Source: DASRDU01 sp035560235 (lineage in GTDB: Bacteria > Acidobacteriota > Blastocatellia > RBC074). Taken from it: a stretch of 64,000 nt of DNA. The position numbers and the translations under genes were made by a program. Positions 43,301-52,624 of the stretch are shown here, one piece after another (the first letter of the stretch is position 1; each line of letters starts with the position of its first letter). Under the pieces are notes generated by a model, which was given only the letters and a program-made list of their open reading frames with translations, did not search any database and had not been told where the DNA came from. The DNA lies in assembly GCA_035560235.1 (NCBI GenBank), contig DATMAG010000127.1, forward strand, positions 1 to 64,000. Reading direction: 5' to 3'.

Positions 43301-44692
43301 CTACAGCAGCGGGACGCGTTTCAGGTTCAGGTCAATGATCCGCTGACCGCGCCGGACTGTGATGTCCAGTTTCGAACCATCAGGTCCGCGCAGGGCATCA
43401 ACCAGTTCGCTGAATGAATATTCGTCCATCGTGCGCCCGCCCAGTCTGATGATTTCATCGCCGATCTCAACGCCCTCCTCGTCAGCCGGAGAACCGTTGA
43501 CCACGCCTGAGACAAAGAAATGTCCATCGCGCAGCATCGGCAGTACGCCGATGGAGGTGTATTCGTGCGGGTCGTGGTCGAAGCTGTCATTACGTTCGAG
43601 CGTCAGCTGGCGACGGCCATAATCAATCGTCAGCCGGAAATGGCGCAGCACATTCGCTCCAAGCAGGCTCATCCCCGTGCCCGCCGTAAACAGCCCGTCA
43701 CGCGTCGAAACGACGACCGAGGCTGCGTCACTCAGCTTCAGCCCGCCGAATTCGATCTCCCGCATCCGGTAAGGCAGGTAAGTCAGTCGGCCAATCGGCA
43801 GAATCAGCGTAGTTGGCCGCGCTTTGCTGACATCGAATCTGAGCAGCCGCGCCCTGTCCTGGCTGAAGGTCGTGATCGAGGCGCCGGTGTCGAGAATCAT
43901 CTCTTCCGGCAGATTGCCATTGATATTAGTCTTTACCACGATCCAGCCGTCGCGCAGCTCGAACGGCATAATGATGCGATTGCCCTGTCTGACGATTTCA
44001 TTCTCGCCAGACGGCCTTGCGGCAGGCGAGGCGCTGCCTGACGGCGAAGCCGCCGGTTTCACAATCGTCTGATTGCCGAAGATCACCGACTGCTGCTGAT
44101 AATCAACTGTGGTCACAAAACGGCTGATGACGTCGCGGCCCAGAATGCCATCCACGCGCCGCCCGGCCAGTTCCGCAAACGGCGTCAGGTCAACGACCTG
44201 AAAACTGATGTCGCGCAGCAGCAGCCGCTTTTCGGCTTTGCCGTTGTTGAGCAGCTGCACGTGGTCAGCCCGGGCGCGCAGCGTCGGCAGAGTCACTCCG
44301 GCAAAACTGATGCTGCCTGAGGGAGTCAGATCAAGCCCGAGTCGCTGCGCCACAGTCACATCAATCACGCTCAGCCCGGCATTGCCGGTGTCAAAAAGAA
44401 ATTCGAGCGTCTCCTCATTCTCAGCTCTGCCCTTCGTCTCGCTGCCGACCTGAAGCCTGACGAGCGGAAAGGCTGAGAAGAAGTTTTTTGAGAAATGCGC
44501 CGAGTCGGTTTTGGCGCGCGGCGTGGAGGCTGCCGCCCTGGTAATCATCGGCGGAGTCAGAGTTGCCATCGCCGAGCGCGAACTGCTGCACCCTGACAAA
44601 AGAACAGCCGGAAGCAAAACCATCACGGCTGCCATCGCCAGAACTTTTTTTCCGGGGATCTTCAGCAAAGGTGGTGAAACTGCTTTCTTCAC
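43301..44692 (-). CDS. Lipoprotein with two retropepsin-like aspartyl protease domains and a PDZ domain
   Basis: The 463-residue protein has a lipobox (Cys35 in VLLSGCSS), two retropepsin-like domains with catalytic motifs LFDTGNAG (Asp101) and ILDTGASI (Asp268), and a C-terminal PDZ domain (about residues 385-460, GVVNGSPADEEGVEIGDEII). Viral and eukaryotic pepsin-like enzymes pair two DTG lobes, so the tandem lobes could form one active site. The first motif has DTGN where Ser/Thr is usual. It is anchored on the outside of a membrane and would act on envelope or secreted proteins. Confidence 0.85.
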   Translation of the reverse strand: MKKAVSPPLLKIPGKKVLAMAAVMVLLPAVLLSGCSSSRSAMATLTPPMITRAAASTPRAKTDSAHFSKNFFSAFPLVRLQVGSETKGRAENEETLEFLFDTGNAGLSVIDVTVAQRLGLDLTPSGSISFAGVTLPTLRARADHVQLLNNGKAEKRLLLRDISFQVVDLTPFAELAGRRVDGILGRDVISRFVTTVDYQQQSVIFGNQTIVKPAASPSGSASPAARPSGENEIVRQGNRIIMPFELRDGWIVVKTNINGNLPEEMILDTGASITTFSQDRARLLRFDVSKARPTTLILPIGRLTYLPYRMREIEFGGLKLSDAASVVVSTRDGLFTAGTGMSLLGANVLRHFRLTIDYGRRQLTLERNDSFDHDPHEYTSIGVLPMLRDGHFFVSGVVNGSPADEEGVEIGDEIIRLGGRTMDEYSFSELVDALRGPDGSKLDITVRRGQRIIDLNLKRVPLL

Positions 44693-44865
44693 TGCAATCT
44701 GCTCTGGGGTCTGTCTCGTTTGAGTTCAGGTCGCAGCCGGAACCGCAACCTCAAACTGCAGGGTACTCAGGCGGCAAAGGGGTTTGCCACAGGCGTGAGT
44801 ATCCCCAAGTATCAACACGAAGCAATCAGGCGTCAAGAAGTGATTTCTGCAGGGCCTGTTAAAGT

Positions 44866-46392
44866 TTACTGAATGCGCCCGCTCAGGTCCCGGTGAATGG
44901 TCAGCGCTTCAGCCAGGATCTTCTTCACCCGGCTTTCCGTCAGTTCCTCTTCATCGGGTTCAATTTTCAGCACTCTGATCTGTCCCGGCCCGTGCGGATG
45001 CCAGCGTTCGGCAAAGAGGCCGGAGCCGGAATTGACGAAGACCGTCAGCGTCGGCACGCCCAGAGCCGCCGCGATGTGCTGTCCCGCCGAATCATAACCA
45101 ATGAATTCGTCACTCGCGCCAGTCAGTCCGGCCAGCACGCCGATGCCGCCCTGCCAGGTCAGCACATCCGCGTGAATCGCTTCATTCGCCAGTTTCTCAC
45201 TCAAATTGTCTTCATCCACTTCAACAACCGTTCGGCTCCGTGATCTCAGGCCCTCGACCAGCCGGTTGATCTGGATTCGTTCCTCCTCGCTGCCGCCCTT
45301 GTCAAGGATCAGCGTCGAATCGGTCAGCAGCCCGTTGAGCAGTTCCGCTTCAAACGGATCAGCCAGTCGCTTGCGCGCATTGCCTCCGGTTCCGAAACTG
45401 ACGCACACCAGATGCCCGGCTCCGCCGCGTCGCAGCCGGAGCGCAATCTCCTGACCTGCAGTCTGTTCTTTCTGCGGCGCCGCGATAAAAGGAAACACCC
45501 GCTCCTCAGTTCCGAACAGCCGCCTGATCCAGTGTTCAGTCAGCTGGCTCAGGCGGCTCAGGCCGGGCTGGCGACAGCTTCGGCTTTCAAAGAAAAAGTA
45601 TCCGGCGTCGTGCTCAGTCACCGGCAGCATTCCGAGCTGCGTCAGCCGCGAATCGGGATCAATGATACAGACCTCTGTGGCGTCGTATCCCTTGCGTTCC
45701 AGCTCAATCGCGCTGATTACCGCAGGCCAGGCGCTGAGCCGTGAGGCCAGACTGCCGCCGCGTTCATACGCCACCTCACGGATTCGCACTCGCGGATTGC
45801 CGCCGAAAAGCTGATCGAGCTTGCCTGATCCGATCAGCACCAGTTCCGCTTCAGGCAGAAACTGCCGCGCCGCAGCCATCACCACGCTCGTCACCGCGAC
45901 ATCCGCTCCGAGCGTGACCCTGGAGAGCAGGATCACCTTTCTGACCCTTTGCCAGTCAGCCGTCGCCGGGGCACCGGATGCGAGCCGCGCCCTGCGGGCC
46001 AGCAGGTCGGCTTCATCGCGCAGGCCAAACCGCCGCAGACATTCATCGAACCCGGGGTTTCTCATCCGGTAGAACTCAATCACCTGCGCGAAGACCCGGT
46101 CGTAAAGCGCGCAGTACTCCGGCTCGAACGCATCATTGAGCCTTTCGATCAGCCGGGAAAACAGCCCTGAACTGCCCGCCCTGGCAATCGGCTCATCAGC
46201 CTGCGAAGCCATTTCACACAGCAGCGTGACGGCTTCGCTCAGGCAGGTTCCGTTCTCGTGATAACAGGTCAGAAAAGTATCCGCTGCCTCATGCGCGTAA
46301 AGAGCGGCGTCTGAGCCGGTCAATCCTTTCGCGCCGAGCTGCTGCCGCAGTTCAGCCATTCGCCGGGCGCTTTTTTCTGCTCGTTCATTCAT
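44866..46392 (-). CDS. GT9-like (heptosyltransferase family) glycosyltransferase
   Basis: The 508-residue protein has an N-terminal helical region of about 150 residues followed by a GT-B fold of the GT9 type. Visible motifs are KVILLSRVTLGADVAVTSV, VLIGSGKLDQLFGG and the C-terminal FIGYDSAGQHIAAALGVPTL. GT9 enzymes add heptose or other sugars in LPS cores. The frame runs on upstream to 48273, antisense to icd and mdh; the ATG at 46392 (MNERAEKSARR) begins the plausible protein. Confidence 0.8.
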   Translation of the reverse strand: MNERAEKSARRMAELRQQLGAKGLTGSDAALYAHEAADTFLTCYHENGTCLSEAVTLLCEMASQADEPIARAGSSGLFSRLIERLNDAFEPEYCALYDRVFAQVIEFYRMRNPGFDECLRRFGLRDEADLLARRARLASGAPATADWQRVRKVILLSRVTLGADVAVTSVVMAAARQFLPEAELVLIGSGKLDQLFGGNPRVRIREVAYERGGSLASRLSAWPAVISAIELERKGYDATEVCIIDPDSRLTQLGMLPVTEHDAGYFFFESRSCRQPGLSRLSQLTEHWIRRLFGTEERVFPFIAAPQKEQTAGQEIALRLRRGGAGHLVCVSFGTGGNARKRLADPFEAELLNGLLTDSTLILDKGGSEEERIQINRLVEGLRSRSRTVVEVDEDNLSEKLANEAIHADVLTWQGGIGVLAGLTGASDEFIGYDSAGQHIAAALGVPTLTVFVNSGSGLFAERWHPHGPGQIRVLKIEPDEEELTESRVKKILAEALTIHRDLSGRIQ

Positions 46393-46686
46393 CGCTTCTA
46401 AACTAAGACAGCGCCACGGAATTTGCCAGACTGACTTTGCCCGGAGTGTTGCGGACGCACGCGCTTCAATTCGGACAAATGCGTGAATGTCAGCAGCTTG
46501 ACACCCTTCAGGGTGGTTGATAGACTGCCAGGCCTTCTCGCAGGGAAGCCCGTCACCATCAGCGATTGTTGTCAGACGGTACTCGAAACCGGTCAGGCAG
46601 GATTGCTGTGCGGACTGCGCTCCTGACTTTCGCATCCCGGACGTTAATATCATCAGCTTTATCCAGACATGAGGTGATTCACTCCT

Positions 46687-47931
<1,245 letters not shown>

Positions 47932-47943
47932 CAGGAGGACGCA

Positions 47944-48873
47944 ATGGCTCGCAAAAAGATTACAGTGGTCGGAGCAGGAAATGTTGGCGCAACCACGGCG
48001 CACTGGCTTGTCTCGAAGGAACTCGGCGATGTCGTTCTCGTGGACATCATCGAAGGCATGCCGCAGGGCAAGGCGCTCGATCTGGCGCAGGCCGGGCCGA
48101 TTGAAGGCTATGACAGCCGCCTCATCGGCACAAACGGTTATCGTGAAACGGCGGGTTCGGATGTGGTCGTCATTACTTCCGGCATTGCGCGCAAACCGGG
48201 GATGAGCCGTGACGACCTGCTTAACACCAACGCCGGAATCGTCGCCAGCGTGACCGAAGAGATCGCCAGGCATTCGCCGAATGCCATCATCATCGTCGTC
48301 TCCAATCCGCTTGACGCAATGGCGCAGGTCGCGTGGAAGAAATCGGGCTTTCCGAAAAACCGCGTGATGGGCATGGCCGGGATTCTCGATTCAGCGCGCA
48401 TGCGGACCTTCCTCGCCGAAGCGCTGAATGTTTCGGTCGAGAACGTGTCAGCCTTCGTCCTCGGCGGGCATGGCGACACAATGGTTCCGCTGCCGCGGTA
48501 TTCAACCTGCGGCGGGATTCCGGTCACTGAACTGCTGCCGAAGGACGTGATTGATCAGATCGTCACGCGCACGGCCAACGGTGGCGCTGAAATCGTCAGC
48601 CTGCTCAAGACTGGTTCGGCTTACTATGCGCCGTCAGCCGCCGCCGTCGAGATGGTCGAGGCGATTCTCAAGGACAAGAAGAAGATTCTGCCCTGCGCCG
48701 CTTATCTTGAAGGCGAGTACGGCATCAACGGCCTGTTCGTCGGCGTGCCGGTCAAGCTTGGCGCAAACGGGATCGAAGAGATCATTCAGATCAACCTGAC
48801 AACCGAAGAGCGCGCGGCGCTGCAGAAATCAGCCGCTGCCGTTCAGGAACTGGTTGACAAACTGAAACTGTAA
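47944..48873 (+). CDS. mdh: Malate dehydrogenase (LDH-like type)
   Basis: The 309-residue enzyme interconverts malate and oxaloacetate with NAD. It begins with the Rossmann motif VVGAGNVGATTAHWL, has GIARKPGMSRDDLLNTN as substrate loop and the catalytic His in VLGGHGDTMVPL. AGGAGG lies before the ATG. It is cotranscribed with icd. Confidence 0.95.
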   Translation: MARKKITVVGAGNVGATTAHWLVSKELGDVVLVDIIEGMPQGKALDLAQAGPIEGYDSRLIGTNGYRETAGSDVVVITSGIARKPGMSRDDLLNTNAGIVASVTEEIARHSPNAIIIVVSNPLDAMAQVAWKKSGFPKNRVMGMAGILDSARMRTFLAEALNVSVENVSAFVLGGHGDTMVPLPRYSTCGGIPVTELLPKDVIDQIVTRTANGGAEIVSLLKTGSAYYAPSAAAVEMVEAILKDKKKILPCAAYLEGEYGINGLFVGVPVKLGANGIEEIIQINLTTEERAALQKSAAAVQELVDKLKL

Positions 48874-48888
48874 AAACGGCTCAGCCGT

Positions 48889-48918
48889 GAAGAGTGACGG
48901 GCTTGACTCTTCGCTTTT
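48889..48918 (+). terminator. Possible terminator after mdh
   Basis: Short arms gaagagt (48889-48895) and actcttc (48906-48912), followed by gctttt. The stem is only seven bases, extended by one G-T and one more pair. Confidence 0.4.
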
Positions 48919-49043
48919 CACCGGCTGCTGATCTGTGGTAGCTTTTCCGTACTGCCGCAGCCTCGATTCGCTCTGGCGACGAGTTTGCGGCAGTCGCGTT
49001 TTTCATGTCATCAGTTTTTTGTCGTGAGAAAGGATCTGACGCT

Positions 49044-49526
49044 GTGAGTGAGGAGAAAGAATTAACAGGCAAGGACAAGATTCTGGCCGAACTGAAACAG
49101 CTCGAGTACGAACTGAATATTGAACTCCCGCGCGCGCTGCGCACTGCCGCCGCGCTCGGTGATCTGTCAGAAAATGCTGAATACAAGTCAGCGCGTGAAC
49201 GGCAGGATTACGTTCGCGCGCGCGTGCGTCAGTTGCAGCAGCAGCTGGCCAAACTGTCCAGTATCGACGTCAGCCGCCTGCCCCGCGACCGGGCCTCTTA
49301 CGGCTCAACGCTCCTGTTGCGCGACATTGATCGCGGCAGCGAGGTGACCTATCGCCTCGTGACTCCTGAGGAGTCAAATATTGAGCAGGGCCTCATCTCG
49401 ACCTCTTCGCCCATCGGCAAGAGCCTGCTCAACAAAGAGGAGGGCGATGAAGTCAGGGTCACCACTCCGGCCGGAGTGCGTACCTTTGAGATCGTCAGGC
49501 TGACGACCATTCACGACGAAGAGTAA
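49044..49526 (+). CDS. greA: Transcription elongation factor GreA
   Basis: This 160-residue factor rescues stalled RNA polymerase by stimulating transcript cleavage. The N-terminal coiled coil carries the family motif RTAAALGDLSENAEYKSARE with the acidic tip residues, followed by the C-terminal FKBP-like domain (YRLVTPEES, then TPAGVRTFEIV). The start is GTG at 49044 with GAAAGGA upstream; an ATG at 49005 would add residues outside the family. Confidence 0.95.
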   Translation: MSEEKELTGKDKILAELKQLEYELNIELPRALRTAAALGDLSENAEYKSARERQDYVRARVRQLQQQLAKLSSIDVSRLPRDRASYGSTLLLRDIDRGSEVTYRLVTPEESNIEQGLISTSSPIGKSLLNKEEGDEVRVTTPAGVRTFEIVRLTTIHDEE

Positions 49527-49580
49527 CAGCGCACAGGGAAACCTTTTCCAGTCTCCTGCGTCCTGCTTCCGGGCCTTTGT

Positions 49581-49610
49581 TTGAAAGCCCCCTGAGGATG
49601 ATGCTAGACT
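49581..49610 (+). promoter_or_regulatory. Candidate promoter for the PASTA gene
   Basis: TTGAAA at 49581-49586 and TAGACT at 49605-49610 are separated by 18 bases, 34 bases before the TTG start. Confidence 0.45.
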
Positions 49611-49644
49611 GCTCAATCAAATCATCACTGGAGGTTTTTCCAGG

Positions 49645-50196
49645 TTGTCAACCCGGATCAGCTTTAACATCGTCCTGAAACGCCTGCTGACCATCGCTGC
49701 GCTGGTGGCAGCTTTCCTTCTGAGTGCAGGCATTGTGATCTACTTTGCCTATGGCGGGCGTGAGGTGAAAGTGCCTGAACTGATCGGCAGGACTCAGACC
49801 GAGGCTCAGAGCGAACTGGAAGGCCTGGGGCTGCGCCTGAGAGTCACTACAAGCGCGCCCAGTGACAAGGTTGGAGCCGACCGGATCAGCGAGCAGGACC
49901 CGCATCCCGGAATGGTCGTGAAAACCGGACAAAGTGTGCGCGTCATTATCAGTTCCGGTCTGGCTTCGGCTTCGCCCTCTCCGGCGTCAGCTGCCGTTCC
50001 CGGGACTGCGGCAGCAGCGACACCGAAGCCCCGGCCAGCAGCCACGCCCGGCGCCAGGTCTGAAGACCGGAAAGAGAATCGGAAGCCTGACAATCAGGAT
50101 GCCGGGAAGAAGCAGGGCAGCCCTGTCACATCCGGCAGGCCTGAGCGCAGCGGGGCTGAAAGAACTGAAAAAAAGGATGCGCGCCCGGGAAACTGA
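49645..50196 (+). CDS. PASTA domain-containing membrane protein
   Basis: The 183-residue protein has one N-terminal membrane helix (LTIAALVAAFLLSAGIVIYF), a PASTA domain (VPELIGRTQTEAQSELEGLG, then SEQDPHPGMVVKTGQSVRV) and a long Pro/Ala/Lys-rich tail ending in charged residues. PASTA domains bind peptidoglycan fragments; single-PASTA proteins outside kinases are common. The start is TTG at 49645 with GGAGG nine bases upstream. It stands just before rpe and bamD. Confidence 0.85.
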   Translation: MSTRISFNIVLKRLLTIAALVAAFLLSAGIVIYFAYGGREVKVPELIGRTQTEAQSELEGLGLRLRVTTSAPSDKVGADRISEQDPHPGMVVKTGQSVRVIISSGLASASPSPASAAVPGTAAAATPKPRPAATPGARSEDRKENRKPDNQDAGKKQGSPVTSGRPERSGAERTEKKDARPGN

Positions 50197-50247
50197 ACCT
50201 CGTGGCTCGTTCACTTGCGTCTACTCACGAACAAGGCCGCACGGAAT

Positions 50248-50946
50248 ATGGTTGAAATTGCCCCTTCAATTTTGTCGGCAGATTTCACGCGACTCGGCGA
50301 GCAGATTGCGACGGTCGAAAGCGGCGGGGCCTCATTGATTCACGTTGACGTGATGGACGGCCATTTCGTTCCGAACATCACCGTCGGTCCGTTCATCGTT
50401 CAGGCGGTGCGCCGCGCCACGAAACTGCCGATTGACGCGCACCTGATGATTGAACGCCCGGACGATTACATCAGCGAATTCGCCAGAGCGGGCGCGAATC
50501 TGATTTCAATTCATCCGGAAGCGACTTATCATCTGAATCGCACGCTCAACCATATTCGTCAGTCCGGGTGCCAGGCCGGGCTGGTTCTCAATCCCGGAAC
50601 TCCCCTTTCCTGGGTTGAAGAGGTGATTGATGACCTTGATTATGTGCTGCTGATGTCGGTCAATCCCGGCTTTGGCGGACAGAAATTCATCCCTTCATCA
50701 CTCGACAAACTGCGCCGCCTGCGCGCCCTGCTTGACAGCTTCGTCGAGCGTGGCGGCAACCGGATACGCATTGAAATTGATGGCGGCATCGGCCCTGAAA
50801 ACGCGGCTCAGGTGGCCGCCGCAGGGGCTGAAATCTTTGTCGCCGGATCAGCCGTTTTCGGCGCGCCTGATCCGGCTGAAGCGGTGCGCGAACTTTCCCG
50901 CATCGGAAATTCTGCAAGCCGCGACGCTCAGTCCGTTCGGGTCTGA
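50248..50946 (+). CDS. rpe: Ribulose-phosphate 3-epimerase
   Basis: The 232-residue TIM-barrel enzyme interconverts ribulose-5-phosphate and xylulose-5-phosphate. It opens with the family start VEIAPSILSADF and has HVDVMDGHFVPNI, HLMIERPDDYI and MSVNPGFGGQKF. A frame extension to 50215 gives an N-terminus unlike the family. Spacing of 26 bases to bamD suggests cotranscription. Confidence 0.95.
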   Translation: MVEIAPSILSADFTRLGEQIATVESGGASLIHVDVMDGHFVPNITVGPFIVQAVRRATKLPIDAHLMIERPDDYISEFARAGANLISIHPEATYHLNRTLNHIRQSGCQAGLVLNPGTPLSWVEEVIDDLDYVLLMSVNPGFGGQKFIPSSLDKLRRLRALLDSFVERGGNRIRIEIDGGIGPENAAQVAAAGAEIFVAGSAVFGAPDPAEAVRELSRIGNSASRDAQSVRV

Positions 50947-50972
50947 AGAGTCATTCCTGAGGAGTTTTTCTT

Positions 50973-52214
50973 ATGACATCTGAAAATCGCTCTGGTCAGC
51001 TCAGCCATCGCCAGTGGCTGCTGCTTGCAATCGCGCTCATCGCCCTCTTTGTCGCTGCCTGTGGCGACAAGGCAAAGAATCGCGTGAAGGATGAGAACAA
51101 GGCGATTCCGGGCCGCGACAAGGAGCTTTATGAAGAAGCTGCGAAGAAGCTCGACAAGGGCCGTTATGACGAATCCCGGCTGCTCTTCAACGTTGTGATC
51201 ACGACCTATCCTGACAGCGAATGGCTGCCGATGGCGAAGCTGGCAATCGCCGATTCCTTCTATCTTGAAGGCGGCTCGACACAACTTGAGCAGGCCATTG
51301 GCGGATACAAGGATTTCGCGCAGTATTTTCCGACTCATCCGCTGGCGTGCGAGGTCAAGCTCAAGATTGCCGAAGCCTACATGCGGCAGATGAACGCTTA
51401 CAACCGCGACTGGTCGAAGGGCAAGCAGGCCGAATTTCAGTTGCAGGCGACACTGCAAAGCTGCCAGGCCTCACCGCTCAAGCCTGAAGTCGAAGACCGG
51501 CTGCGCAAGGTGCAGCAGATTCTCGGTCTGCACGAAATGGACATCGCGGATTACTACTTCAACATGCGCAAGGCCTACAAGGCGGCTGAGAGCCGTTACC
51601 GCGACATCGTTGACAAGTATCCATTCTTCACCTATCGCGACCGCGTTCTCTTCCGCCTCGGACAGGCGCTGCTCGAACAGGAACAGCCCGAAGAGGCCGC
51701 GCGGTATTTCTCGATGCTCGTGCGCGACATTCCCAACAGCGAACATACCAAAGAGGCGAAGGATTATCTCGAAAAGCTCGGCAAACCGATTCCGACTGCG
51801 GCCAACAACAATCCCGCACCTGAGCATTACGGCAAGGCCGACTGGCTGGGCCTGATTCTCGGTCGCAACGGATTGCCGATTGACAAGGACGGCGTGCTGT
51901 TCAAGAAGGGCGGCAAGGCTGAAGAGCAGGCCGCAGAAAGCTTCCAGAAACCGTCTGAGGCTGTTGGCAGCGGAGACATCAGAGCGACCAGAGCAAGCTC
52001 GGTTCTGCCTCCGACGCCTCCGGCAGGTTCGGCTCCTCCGGCGAGTCAGGGAGCGACGGCCAGCGGAAACGAAGCCGCCGGGCAGACTGATCCGGCAGCG
52101 ACGCGTTCCCGAACGGTGAATGAACAGCCAGCCGCAACGTCACCGGGCAGTGACAAGAAGAAGGAAGAAAAGAAGAAACCGAAGAAGGGCCTGTTCGGTC
52201 GCATCTTCAAGTAA
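50973..52214 (+). CDS. bamD: BamD-like outer membrane assembly lipoprotein
   Basis: The 413-residue lipoprotein (Cys30 in FVAACGDK) has the TPR-like BamD fold: LYEEAAKKLDKGRYDESRLL, YPDSEWLPMAKLAIADSFY and further helices to about residue 275. BamD is an essential member of the BAM complex that inserts outer-membrane barrels. A long Pro/Ala/Gln/Lys-rich tail of about 135 residues, ending in basic KKEEKKKPKKGLFGRIF, is unusual. The presence of BamD supports a diderm envelope. Confidence 0.85.
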   Translation: MTSENRSGQLSHRQWLLLAIALIALFVAACGDKAKNRVKDENKAIPGRDKELYEEAAKKLDKGRYDESRLLFNVVITTYPDSEWLPMAKLAIADSFYLEGGSTQLEQAIGGYKDFAQYFPTHPLACEVKLKIAEAYMRQMNAYNRDWSKGKQAEFQLQATLQSCQASPLKPEVEDRLRKVQQILGLHEMDIADYYFNMRKAYKAAESRYRDIVDKYPFFTYRDRVLFRLGQALLEQEQPEEAARYFSMLVRDIPNSEHTKEAKDYLEKLGKPIPTAANNNPAPEHYGKADWLGLILGRNGLPIDKDGVLFKKGGKAEEQAAESFQKPSEAVGSGDIRATRASSVLPPTPPAGSAPPASQGATASGNEAAGQTDPAATRSRTVNEQPAATSPGSDKKKEEKKKPKKGLFGRIFK

Positions 52215-52220
52215 ACGCCG

Positions 52221-52281
52221 GGTCAGCAGTCAGCAGCCAGTGGTCAGCCGGAGTTTCCAGAGGCTGACCACTGGCTCTCGT
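52221..52281 (+). terminator. Word-type palindrome acting as terminator after bamD
   Basis: Bases 52237-52249 (ccagtggtcagcc) and 52262-52274 pair perfectly over 13 bases with a 12-base loop, then ctctcgttttt. The arms and the flanking ggtcagcagtcagcag are the same words as in the 1741-1843 spacer. Confidence 0.7.
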
Positions 52282-52624
52282 TTTTGGCGGGGTGATGCAG
52301 TCCGATTTTATTGTTGTTTCTTTTTTTTGCTGATGTTACCCTTTCGGCCAGTCCCGCAGCCGATCACCAGCCACGAGTGAGCGGTCAGTCCTGAACGCCA
52401 GTAAAGTTTTGACAGGCTCCTGATAACTCAACCGAAAAGTTACTGACGGATTTTCCGGCGATTATTTGTTTCGCCTGCTCTTTCCCGCAATCTTTCCGGA
52501 CGGGTTATCAGTCTGATCGCAAGTCCCAGGCTCTTGCATCATCTCGCGCGCAGCGAGATCACCTTCTGCCGGACCACCGGGCCGCAGGTCGCCTGGCAGC
52601 GCTTAAGTTTCGGAGATTCCTTGT
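52282..52624. other. Spacer without recognised gene
   Basis: About 340 bases with a T-rich patch at 52310-52330 and no supported promoter or RNA. Short open frames have no ribosome sites. Confidence 0.4.
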
